Shown here piece by piece: positions 1 to 5,473 of a DNA stretch of 5,473 bases. Below the pieces are notes generated by a model that ran no database searches, was not told the DNA's origin, and saw nothing but the letters and a program-made list of their open reading frames with translations. Each line of letters starts with the position of its first letter. The stretch's first letter is position 1. The DNA is from Erysipelotrichaceae bacterium (GTDB taxonomy: Bacteria > Bacillota_I > Bacilli_A > Erysipelotrichales > Erysipelotrichaceae). Position numbers and translations under genes: made by a program. Where the stretch lies: contig JAFONG010000273.1 in assembly GCA_017418585.1 (NCBI GenBank), forward strand, positions 1 through 5,473, written 5' to 3'.

Positions 1-2018
1 GGAATGAATCCGCACTGTTTGATGATAAACTCTTTAAGACTGTTGAAGAAGCCTTCTCCATCAGAGGTATCGATACGACCGCTGAACAGGGATACAGGCA
101 GGAAGACGAGTTCTTCTCTGTCCTCTCTGGTCAGATCGGAAATCGTGAACAGGACTTTAAGAGGGATGCGGTTCGGATCGGCGAAGGATCCTCCGTATTC
201 CTTGACCTTGGCGATCTTGGATGTTTTGACGATATCCAGGACCTTTGATCCGATCACGACTCTGAAGCTGTAGGAAACGTCCTTGTTGTCGGTCGTCTTC
301 TCCGGCTGATCGAAGCACTTCAGGAAGCGCTGCAGCAGCAGTTCGATTTCGTTGAAATCCACCTTCCAGGAATTGGAACGTCTGTTGATAAGCTCCAGCA
401 GTTCCACGTATTCGTACCAGGCTTCTCTCTGCCTTAGTTCGCTGACTCGCTTTAGATCGTAGTTCTTCAGATACAAATTGTCTCCCAGGGCGGTGATCTC
501 ATCCAGTATCTCGCAGTTGTCGAAGAATTCCGAGAAGGCGTATTCCAGTTCCTCGATGCTGACTTCCTTTTCTCCGTTGTCCAGATAAAGGCTGTGCAGA
601 TAGTAGTTCTCCGGAAGAACGTCATCCGGAAGCAGAGCGTCGCACTGCAGAGTTCTTGTGAAGATGGAGTTGTAGTAGATGTCGATCAGTTTCTTCAGTT
701 CATGATGGAACGGCTTGTTCGGATCGAAGAGACATGCGTAGACGGGATTCAGAGAACCTTCTTCGTTTTCTTTTACGATATAGTTGCGGTAGAAGACAGA
801 TCTGCTGTAGTCGTCGACCTTGTCCTGGGACTGGGTTCCGTTCATGTGGGTCTGGCAGAATGATTGCATGGATATGGTTTTTAGGGTTATCAGGAAGTTG
901 TTGATCTGGTTCTCGTCCAGATGCATGGCCTGAGCCAGAAGGATGTTGTTGCTGTGGTCCATAGCCAGGTTGGAACAGAAGCGCAGGAAGTCCTTGCTGT
1001 GTTCGTCGCTGGATACGGCCCAGTTTTCTCTGATGCAGTAGACAGATACTTCTTCGCACAGTTCGTTCCAGGCCTTGAAGACCGGATCGTCCTTGCTCTT
1101 GCTGTGCACGAACGGAGTCATCTGTCTGTTGTTGAGAAGTACCACGATGCTGCCGTTGGCTAAAAGCTGCTTGAAGGCTTCCTTGTCTTCCCCTTCGTTT
1201 AGAAGCAGTTCCTGGAAGTACGGTTCATACAGGATGGAATTCAGCTTCAGCAGGATCTGTTTATAGTGGAAGAACGACAGTATGAAGTTTCTTCTCTTGT
1301 AGTTCCTGAGATATTCCTTTACTGTGCCGGAAGCGAAGCCTTCTTTCTCGAATTCGGCGTAGTACTTGTTTTTGCTGTCGTAGAAGATTTCCGGAAGCCA
1401 TTGGCTGTCCAGAGCGAAAGGATAGACGGCAGAAGGTGCCAGGTCGGCCGCATAGACCTTGTAGTAGATGCTGTTGAAACGGTTGTCGAAAGCCTTCTCC
1501 GGCAGGGAATTCTGGTTGATGAATCCGTTCTCTTCGCCTGTGGTCATCAGGACCGTACCGCTTTCCTCAATGCCTCTGCGGCTGATTGCCGTATACAGCT
1601 TCTTCATCGCATCGATGGTGACTTCCCCATAGGCGCTCAGCTCGATGTACTGGTATTGCGACAGATACTTTCTGATTTCATCCACGCTTCCGTCATCCCT
1701 GAACCAGGAAGGATGTATCTGACCGACTACCACAAAGAAGACCCGGAACTTTTCCGTTCCTTCTTCCTGCATCCTTTTCAGGGAGTAGTTGATCTCTTTC
1801 AGGACTTCAGGTCTTCTCAATGAAGAAGAAGAAAGGATGCCGACCGTGATGTCCGCAGCCTGCAGTGCCGCTTCGATGTCGCTAGCCCATCTCTCTCCCA
1901 GTTCCAGATTCTGGGAATCGATCCATACCTCGCATCCGTGTCTGGCCAGATAACGGGCAATTCCATGTGCACAGGCGCTGTCCTGATGGGAATAGCTGAT
2001 GAATACTTTTTCTGCCAT
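1..2018 (-). CDS. TIR-domain protein, C-terminus off the left edge
   Basis: The frame is open for 672 codons (3-2018) with no stop, so the C-terminus is missing. It starts at ATG 2018-2016, behind AGAGGTG. Residues about 4-130 form a TIR domain: strand A motif VFISYSHQD (5-13); W32-D34 and a BB-loop-like stretch ending G41-x-x-W44; helix IEAAL (48-52); strand ADITVGILS (55-63); then S66-LRRPEVLKE75-IN, where E75 sits at the position of the catalytic glutamate of NAD-cleaving TIRs. NADase or NAD-messenger synthase activity is therefore likely but inferred. Residues about 150-672 match no domain I can name: an aromatic-rich, mostly helical part (about 160-560) includes ANGSIVVLL (287-295) and an ENW (331-333), and a beta-rich segment spans about 580-645. 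I see no signal peptide or membrane segment, so it is probably cytosolic. It is divergent from the membrane RyR-domain gene, suggesting a functional pair. The TIR call is very firm; the role in defence is a hypothesis. Confidence 0.9.
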   Translation of the reverse strand, partial: MAEKVFISYSHQDSACAHGIARYLARHGCEVWIDSQNLELGERWASDIEAALQAADITVGILSSSSLRRPEVLKEINYSLKRMQEEGTEKFRVFFVVVGQIHPSWFRDDGSVDEIRKYLSQYQYIELSAYGEVTIDAMKKLYTAISRRGIEESGTVLMTTGEENGFINQNSLPEKAFDNRFNSIYYKVYAADLAPSAVYPFALDSQWLPEIFYDSKNKYYAEFEKEGFASGTVKEYLRNYKRRNFILSFFHYKQILLKLNSILYEPYFQELLLNEGEDKEAFKQLLANGSIVVLLNNRQMTPFVHSKSKDDPVFKAWNELCEEVSVYCIRENWAVSSDEHSKDFLRFCSNLAMDHSNNILLAQAMHLDENQINNFLITLKTISMQSFCQTHMNGTQSQDKVDDYSRSVFYRNYIVKENEEGSLNPVYACLFDPNKPFHHELKKLIDIYYNSIFTRTLQCDALLPDDVLPENYYLHSLYLDNGEKEVSIEELEYAFSEFFDNCEILDEITALGDNLYLKNYDLKRVSELRQREAWYEYVELLELINRRSNSWKVDFNEIELLLQRFLKCFDQPEKTTDNKDVSYSFRVVIGSKVLDIVKTSKIAKVKEYGGSFADPNRIPLKVLFTISDLTREDREELVFLPVSLFSGRIDTSDGEGFFNSLKEFIIKQCGFI

Positions 2019-2022
2019 GTTT

Positions 2023-2029
2023 CACCTCT
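2023..2029 (-). promoter_or_regulatory. Ribosome binding site of the TIR gene
   Basis: AGAGGTG on the minus strand, with the AGAGG core ending 6 nt before the ATG at 2018. It fixes the start and places the TIR strand A directly at the N-terminus, as is usual for this family. Confidence 0.75.
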
Positions 2030-2038
2030 TATCGTTTT

Positions 2039-2054
2039 CTGAATGATGATTCAG
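2039..2054. repeat. Inverted repeat in the TIR-gene leader
   Basis: A perfect 6-bp inverted repeat with a 4-bp centre, CTGAAT-GATG-ATTCAG. It lies between the predicted TIR -10 box and its ribosome binding site, so it would be in the 5' leader of that mRNA. It could be an operator for a dimeric repressor or a weak RNA hairpin. No second copy was noticed elsewhere in the window. The symmetry is seen directly; the function is inferred. Confidence 0.4.
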
Positions 2055-2077
2055 TCGTGTTTTGTATCTATAAGATA

Positions 2078-2083
2078 ATTATA
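2078..2083 (-). promoter_or_regulatory. Predicted -10 box of the TIR-gene promoter
   Basis: A perfect TATAAT on the minus strand, 59 bp upstream of the TIR ATG, predicting a leader of about 50 nt that contains the inverted repeat at 2039-2054. At 17-18 bp upstream (about 2101-2107) there is no good -35 hexamer (CCCAAA), so the promoter is either weak or activator-dependent. The surrounding DNA is AT-rich, so a chance match is possible. Confidence 0.4.
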
Positions 2084-2109
2084 AAGTAAGGAGACCTCTT
2101 TTTGGGATG

Positions 2110-2115
2110 TATAAT
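2110..2115 (+). promoter_or_regulatory. Predicted -10 box of the RyR-gene promoter
   Basis: A perfect TATAAT, preceded directly by TG, 27 bp upstream of the ATG at 2143; transcription would start near 2122, just ahead of the AGGAG. The -35 position (about 2087-2092, TAAGGA) does not resemble TTGACA. Its upstream half overlaps that of the divergent TIR promoter, so the two may compete for polymerase or share a regulator. Confidence 0.45.
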
Positions 2116-2129
2116 AAATTATAAGCAAC

Positions 2130-2134
2130 AGGAG
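2130..2134 (+). promoter_or_regulatory. Ribosome binding site of the RyR-domain gene
   Basis: AGGAG, 8 nt before the ATG at 2143. It supports this start over the second methionine codon three codons downstream. Confidence 0.75.
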
Positions 2135-2142
2135 AACAGGAA

Positions 2143-3969
2143 ATGAAAAACATGACACCATATATGACGGCTGCACTGATCATCGTTGTGGCAGGAACGG
2201 TTTTGGCACTTAGAAAAAGAAACGATTTTCAGGCGATGACCCTGACTTTGACCGGTGCGATGTCGCTGGCCATCGGCATTCTTACCTTTCCCTACAATCT
2301 GCAGTTCAGCGATTTTCCGATCGCGGTGATTCAAAGCATCCGTTCCGGACTTTCCGGTGTTGCGATGGGCGTAGACGGAGACATTCCCTATGAGATGGAA
2401 CTGGATGAAGTATCATTCAGGATCTTCCGTTTCTTCCTATATACCCTGTATGTCCTGGGACCGATCGCAGGTTCCATGTTTCTGGTATCGTTCTCCTCAA
2501 AGATCAGAAACGCCCTGTCCCTGCTGACGAGGAAGCACTTCTACATCTTTTCCGGACTGAACGAAAAATCGCTGATGATCGCCGAGAGCATTGCCGAGAA
2601 AGACAAGGAAGGAACCGTCGTTTTCTGCAACGGCAAGAACTGCGATCCTGCTCTGGCAAGTTCCGCAAGAGCCATCAGAAGTCTGCTTCTGGACGGTGAA
2701 GACTGCAGCATTATCCTGTTCAGGAAAAAGAAATACGAATTCTTCGAGATAGATGGAGACGAGACCGACAGGATCAAGGCGAGCGCAAAGCTTTGCGAAG
2801 AACTGCTGAAACAGGACGGATATGTGCCGGGAAACGTGATCGTCAGGATCTTCGCCTCTCAGAGTCAGAGGGAACTGATCCTGAACCTGGATCGGCAGTA
2901 TTCCGATCAGATCTATTTGCGTCACGTGGATGAAGACAATACGACGGCGATAGAGGCCCTTTCCATGTGCAGCGACATGCTGGCAGTGAAGAAAAACTGC
3001 AATGTCGCGCTGATCGCCGACAGCGATCTGGCGAGACCTTTTCTGACCAACCTGATCTGTCTGCTGATCAAGCCGTCAGGATCCTACTCGATCTCGCTGA
3101 TCGGCCCGAAAAGCGACAGACTGTTCGAATCAGTCAAAGAGGACAATCCGGAGATCGTATACTATCCGATAAAGGTTTTCAGCCGTTCCTACGGGGACGA
3201 GGCGACGGCCCTGAAGAATCCCGATCTGGTGTTTGTTCTGTATGAGGACGACAAGCTGGCATACGATACGGCCATGAAGGTGAGACGTTTTTTGAGCAGC
3301 AGGAAAGAGGATCTGTCCTGTCCTAAGATCATGTGCTATGTCAATGATCCCGATTTCCATAAGATGATCAAGGAAAAGGATATCGTTCTGTTCGGCGATC
3401 CGAAGAAGACGATCAGCTACGACAAGCTGGTAAACCCGGATCTGGAAAAAGCAGCGGAGCGCGTGCATCTTTCCTACATGTCGTCATCGCAGATCGATCC
3501 GAAAGAAAAGGGACAGTTTCTGAAGGACAGCGGTTTCTACCACTACCAGAATCAGGAATCATCGTTTGCGGAAGCTCTGGCTCTGACTTATAAAAAGAAA
3601 TACATCCTTGCCCAGAAGAAAAACGACAGACTGTCCGACGAGGAATTCATCGACGGCTGGCTGAGTAAGGAAAGAAACATGAAGCGGATGGCCGATGCGG
3701 AACACGACCGCTGGAATGCCTATGAACGTACGCACGGATGGCGCAGGGCCGACAGAAAGCTAACGGCCTCCATCATCAGGAAGTACGATGGACGCAGGGC
3801 CAACGATCCGGAACTGAAACTGCATCCGGCCATTGTCGAAAACGAAGAACTGCCGACGGCCGAAGCGATGGTCAATAAGCTTCTGGAAGAATACGGAACG
3901 GATTATCGGGTTGCTTATCTGGATGCGGACAGGGAAATCATAAAGAAGATCACGTATATTCTGAAATAA
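2143..3969 (+). CDS. Membrane protein with RCK-like Rossmann segments and C-terminal RyR domain
   Basis: A 608-residue protein, complete, ending in TAA just before a terminator. Hydrophobic segments at about 6-23, 31-50 and 95-118 are likely membrane helices. The stretch at about 55-78 between the second and third is rich in Ser/Gly and could be a re-entrant pore-like loop, but no TxGYG potassium filter is present. Directly after the last helix comes KHFYIFSGLNEKSLMIAESI (131-150), which looks like the first strand-helix of a TrkA-N/RCK Rossmann fold with a degenerate glycine motif. A second such unit begins at CNVALIADSDLARPFL (286-301). The C-terminus (about 515-608) matches the RyR repeat pattern: AEHDRWNAYERTHGW (519-533), then HPAIVENEELP (561-571) and a final acidic/hydrophobic helix. 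The layout resembles ligand-gated ion channels or transporters of the MthK/CASTOR kind. The likely role is a membrane effector or channel gated by a nucleotide-type ligand. The RyR call is firm; channel activity and ligand are inferred from architecture and the divergent TIR neighbour. Confidence 0.85.
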   Translation: MKNMTPYMTAALIIVVAGTVLALRKRNDFQAMTLTLTGAMSLAIGILTFPYNLQFSDFPIAVIQSIRSGLSGVAMGVDGDIPYEMELDEVSFRIFRFFLYTLYVLGPIAGSMFLVSFSSKIRNALSLLTRKHFYIFSGLNEKSLMIAESIAEKDKEGTVVFCNGKNCDPALASSARAIRSLLLDGEDCSIILFRKKKYEFFEIDGDETDRIKASAKLCEELLKQDGYVPGNVIVRIFASQSQRELILNLDRQYSDQIYLRHVDEDNTTAIEALSMCSDMLAVKKNCNVALIADSDLARPFLTNLICLLIKPSGSYSISLIGPKSDRLFESVKEDNPEIVYYPIKVFSRSYGDEATALKNPDLVFVLYEDDKLAYDTAMKVRRFLSSRKEDLSCPKIMCYVNDPDFHKMIKEKDIVLFGDPKKTISYDKLVNPDLEKAAERVHLSYMSSSQIDPKEKGQFLKDSGFYHYQNQESSFAEALALTYKKKYILAQKKNDRLSDEEFIDGWLSKERNMKRMADAEHDRWNAYERTHGWRRADRKLTASIIRKYDGRRANDPELKLHPAIVENEELPTAEAMVNKLLEEYGTDYRVAYLDADREIIKKITYILK

Positions 3970-3971
3970 TA

Positions 3972-3996
3972 AAAGGTCATCTCAATGATGACCTTT
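3972..3996. terminator. Bidirectional intrinsic terminator
   Basis: A perfect 10-bp stem, AAAGGTCATC / GATGACCTTT, with a 5-nt loop TCAAT. On the plus strand it is followed by CTTTTATATTT; on the minus strand by TTTTATTATT. It starts 2 bp after the RyR-gene stop and ends 3 bp before the convergent peroxiredoxin stop, so it can end both transcripts. Confidence 0.85.
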
Positions 3997-3999
3997 CTT

Positions 4000-4452
4000 T
4001 TATATTTCCTTCAGCATGTCCTTCGGGTTTTCAGCCGCCTTGACGTTTCCAAACGCCTTTACGATCGTCCCGTTCTCGTCGATCAGATAAGTCGTCCTGA
4101 CCACGCCCATGTATTTCCTGCCGTACAGGGTCTTCTCCTTCCAGACATCGTAGGCCTGTATCGTCTTTGTTTCCGTATCGGAAAGCAGGGTAAACGGCAG
4201 ACCGTACTTCTCTTCGAACTTCTTGTGGGATGTGACGGAATCCTTGCTGACGCCCAGGACAACGGCGCCTTTTTCCCTGAACTGCGGATACAGCTCGCCG
4301 AAAGCGCAGGCCTGCTTCGTGCATCCTGAAGTCATATCCTTCGGATAGAAGTACAGAACGACCTTCTGTCCCCTGTAATCCGTCAATGCGTGCATCTCTC
4401 CGTTCTGGTCGGGGAGGCTAAAATCCGGTGCTATCGTTCCTGTCTTCAGCAT
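4000..4452 (-). CDS. bcp: Thioredoxin-dependent peroxiredoxin, Bcp/PrxQ type
   Basis: A 150-residue cytosolic thiol peroxidase of the AhpC/TSA superfamily, the usual length for Bcp. It reduces hydrogen peroxide and organic hydroperoxides using thioredoxin. The N-terminal GTIAPDFSLPDQNG (5-18) and VVLYFYPKD (31-39) are diagnostic. The active-site motif TSGCT carries the peroxidatic cysteine C44, with Ser where many members have Pro; the resolving cysteine C49 follows five residues later, as in the E. coli enzyme. R119 in VVRTTYLID (117-125) is the conserved arginine near the C-terminus. I chose ATG 4452 because AAGGAGA lies 7 nt upstream and the following residues match the family start. A longer frame from 4494 would add a basic 14-residue stretch unlike the family, and a promoter lies inside it. 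It is convergent with the RyR gene and divergent from the PC4-like gene. It is likely a housekeeping oxidative-stress gene. Confidence 0.95.
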   Translation of the reverse strand: MLKTGTIAPDFSLPDQNGEMHALTDYRGQKVVLYFYPKDMTSGCTKQACAFGELYPQFREKGAVVLGVSKDSVTSHKKFEEKYGLPFTLLSDTETKTIQAYDVWKEKTLYGRKYMGVVRTTYLIDENGTIVKAFGNVKAAENPKDMLKEI

Positions 4453-4458
4453 TCTCTT

Positions 4459-4465
4459 TCTCCTT
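4459..4465 (-). promoter_or_regulatory. Ribosome binding site of bcp
   Basis: AAGGAGA on the minus strand, with the AGGAG core 7 nt from the ATG at 4452. This site decides the start in favour of 4452 over the upstream ATGs at about 4491-4494. Confidence 0.8.
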
Positions 4466-4481
4466 TTTCTCTTCTGATTCA

Positions 4482-4490
4482 AGTATAACA
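4482..4490 (-). promoter_or_regulatory. Extended -10 promoter of bcp
   Basis: TGTTATACT on the minus strand matches the extended -10 pattern TGnTATAAT with one mismatch. Transcription would begin near 4475, leaving a leader of about 23 nt with the ribosome binding site. The -35 position (about 4505-4510, TAAAAC) is poor, which an extended -10 tolerates. A transcript starting here cannot use the upstream in-frame ATG at 4494. Confidence 0.5.
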
Positions 4491-4565
4491 TCACTGATTT
4501 CTTCGTTTTATGCGGAATTATCTCAACAAAAGATGCATTGGATATGTTATTTAAAAGAAATTATA

Positions 4566-4571
4566 TATAAT
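4566..4571 (+). promoter_or_regulatory. Predicted -10 box for the ydbC-HAD unit
   Basis: A TATAAT in a very AT-rich stretch (4551-4578), 30 bp before the ydbC ATG. The nearest -35-like hexamer, TTGGAT (4538-4543), is 22 bp upstream of it, which is too far; an alternative -10, TATATA (4562-4567), would give an 18-bp spacer. The exact register is therefore uncertain. Confidence 0.4.
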
Positions 4572-4586
4572 ATATAAGAAGCAGAG

Positions 4587-4592
4587 AAGGGG
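4587..4592 (+). promoter_or_regulatory. Ribosome binding site of ydbC
   Basis: AAGGGG, 9 nt before the ATG at 4602. It supports that start. Confidence 0.65.
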
Positions 4593-4601
4593 AAACGTAA
4601 T

Positions 4602-4832
4602 ATGCCAGAATTCAAATATGAGATCAATGAAAAAGTAGCGCTGCTCTCCGAAAAGGGCGACTACACCTGTGAAGCCAACGTCATTACTTACGGAACAGGA
4701 AAACCGAAACTCGACATCCGTAAATGGAACAGAGCCGAAGACAAGATGCAGAAGGGTATCACTCTGAACAAGGATGAAGCACTGACGCTGTTTGAAGCAC
4801 TGAAGGAATTCGATTTCAATCAGCTCGGCTAG
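4602..4832 (+). CDS. ydbC: PC4/YdbC-like single-stranded DNA-binding protein
   Basis: A 76-residue protein of the YdbC family, the bacterial relatives of the eukaryotic transcription coactivator PC4. Family members are small dimers that bind single-stranded nucleic acid through a curved beta-sheet. The family pattern is visible: N-terminal strands (about 4-31), the core motif DIRKWN (38-43), a turn, KGITL (51-55), and then one helix, NKDEALTLFEALKEF (56-70), that forms the dimer interface. Length and motif order match the family fully. It is complete, ends in TAG, and is followed 2 bp later by the HAD gene, so the two are probably co-transcribed and translationally coupled. The physiological role in bacteria is not well defined; DNA repair, replication or transcription support are all possible. 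The family call is firm from motif recognition. Confidence 0.9.
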   Translation: MPEFKYEINEKVALLSEKGDYTCEANVITYGTGKPKLDIRKWNRAEDKMQKGITLNKDEALTLFEALKEFDFNQLG

Positions 4833-4834
4833 AA

Positions 4835-5473
4835 TTGAAAACGAAGTCTTATAAAGCCTATCTTTTTGATCTGTACGGAACACTGGCCGATATCCATACC
4901 GACGAATGGAAACTCTCATTCTGGAGCAGGATATGCGGGGTGTTCCTTTCCTATGGTGCAGAATATGAAGCCAGAGAACTCAGGACGGCTTACTTCGCTG
5001 AAGTTGCCCGACAGGAAAATCAAAGGCATAAAGAGGGACACGAGATCGAGATCGATATCAGGGAAGTGTTCATTGAACTGCTGAGAAAAAAGGGGATAAC
5101 CGTAACGAAGGAAGAACTTCAAAGGATTGCCCGTCAGTTCAGGGAATTCTCCAGAACGCATTTAAGGCTCTATGCCCGTGCGGATGGACTCTTACGGAAG
5201 CTGCATGAACAGGGAAAGAAGACATATCTGTTAAGCAACGCCCAAAGCGTCTTTACCCTGGATGAACTGAAGATCCTGAAACTGGACGATCTGTTCGACG
5301 ACATCCTGATTTCATCCGACTGCGGATACAGGAAGCCCGATCCGATCGTCTTTGAGATTCTGATGAAAAGAAATGGCCTGAATCCTGAAGACTGTCTGAT
5401 GATCGGCAACGATCTGTACAGCGACGTTCTGGGAGCCGGAAAAGCCGGAGTCGATTCCTACTTCATTCATGAC
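4835..5473 (+). CDS. HAD-superfamily hydrolase, C-terminus off the right edge
   Basis: The frame is open for 213 codons to the window end. All four HAD motifs are visible: motif I YLFDLYGTL (9-17) with nucleophile D12; motif II LLSNAQ with S134; motif III with K167 in RKPDP; motif IV IGNDLYSD with D193 and D197. The insert between motif I and II is helical (about 20-120), as in subfamily IA. Residue 14, two after the nucleophile, is Tyr where phosphatases have the general acid/base Asp. The same DLYGT motif occurs in L-2-haloacid dehalogenases, so this may not be a standard phosphatase; the substrate cannot be told. I chose TTG 4835: the residues that follow (KTKSYKAYLFDLYGTL) match a normal family start, no in-frame ATG lies upstream before the stop at 4793, and it lies 2 bp after the ydbC stop, which favours translational coupling, since the nearby ribosome binding site is weak. 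Only the last part of the protein should be missing. Confidence 0.88.
   Translation, partial: MKTKSYKAYLFDLYGTLADIHTDEWKLSFWSRICGVFLSYGAEYEARELRTAYFAEVARQENQRHKEGHEIEIDIREVFIELLRKKGITVTKEELQRIARQFREFSRTHLRLYARADGLLRKLHEQGKKTYLLSNAQSVFTLDELKILKLDDLFDDILISSDCGYRKPDPIVFEILMKRNGLNPEDCLMIGNDLYSDVLGAGKAGVDSYFIHD

Noticed and set aside
1266..1823. A 185-codon plus-strand open frame, with other plus-strand frames at 4-273, 594-863 and 921-1163.
   Set aside because: All lie opposite the TIR reading frame, which is open without interruption and has a clear domain. Their products lack recognisable motifs.
2072..2087. A PerR-box-like sequence, TTATAATTATCTTAT on the minus strand.
   Set aside because: Only the first half matches the TTATAATnATTATAA consensus well; the second half fails at three positions in AT-rich DNA, and it overlaps a -10 box that explains the match.
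4561..4577. A 7-bp inverted repeat, TTATATA-TAA-TATATAA, ahead of ydbC.
   Set aside because: It consists only of A and T and coincides with the likely -10 region, so the symmetry is expected by chance.
4551..4919. A 122-codon minus-strand open frame opposite ydbC and the HAD start.
   Set aside because: It is the complement of two genes with clear family motifs, and has no recognisable domain of its own.

Overview
This 5.5 kb window looks like chromosomal DNA of a Firmicute (Bacillota), possibly of the Erysipelotrichia type. The evidence is strong AGGAG-type ribosome binding sites, short intergenic gaps, TATAAT-type -10 boxes, and a PC4/YdbC-like ssDNA-binding protein typical of that phylum. 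The phylum is inferred from these features, not from a database search. There are five protein-coding genes, two cut by the window edges. I saw no tRNA, rRNA, CRISPR array, transposase or attachment site.

Left part (1-2018, minus strand): one long open frame of at least 672 codons runs off the left edge. It encodes a TIR-domain protein with a clear N-terminal TIR fold and putative catalytic glutamate (E75), followed by about 520 residues I cannot assign to a family. On the opposite side of a 124-bp divergent intergenic region (2019-2142) lies a 608-residue membrane protein (2143-3969, plus). It has three predicted N-terminal membrane segments with a possible re-entrant loop, two RCK/TrkA-N-like Rossmann segments, and a C-terminal RyR (ryanodine-receptor repeat) domain. 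The two genes are transcribed away from each other from -10 boxes about 32 bp apart, so their promoters interdigitate. An enzyme family that makes NAD-derived signals, next to a membrane protein with nucleotide-sensor-like domains, suggests a two-gene signalling or defence module. This is the most interesting part of the window.

Middle: a 10-bp-stem bidirectional terminator (3972-3996) separates the RyR gene from a convergent Bcp-type peroxiredoxin gene (4000-4452, minus). An extended -10 promoter falls inside the longest possible reading frame of that gene and so supports the shorter start.

Right part: divergent from the peroxiredoxin, a small PC4-like protein gene (4602-4832) is followed 2 bp later by a TTG-initiated HAD-superfamily hydrolase gene (4835 to the right edge), probably one transcription unit. 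These three genes look like ordinary housekeeping or stress genes, so the TIR/RyR pair appears to be an accessory insert next to core genes.
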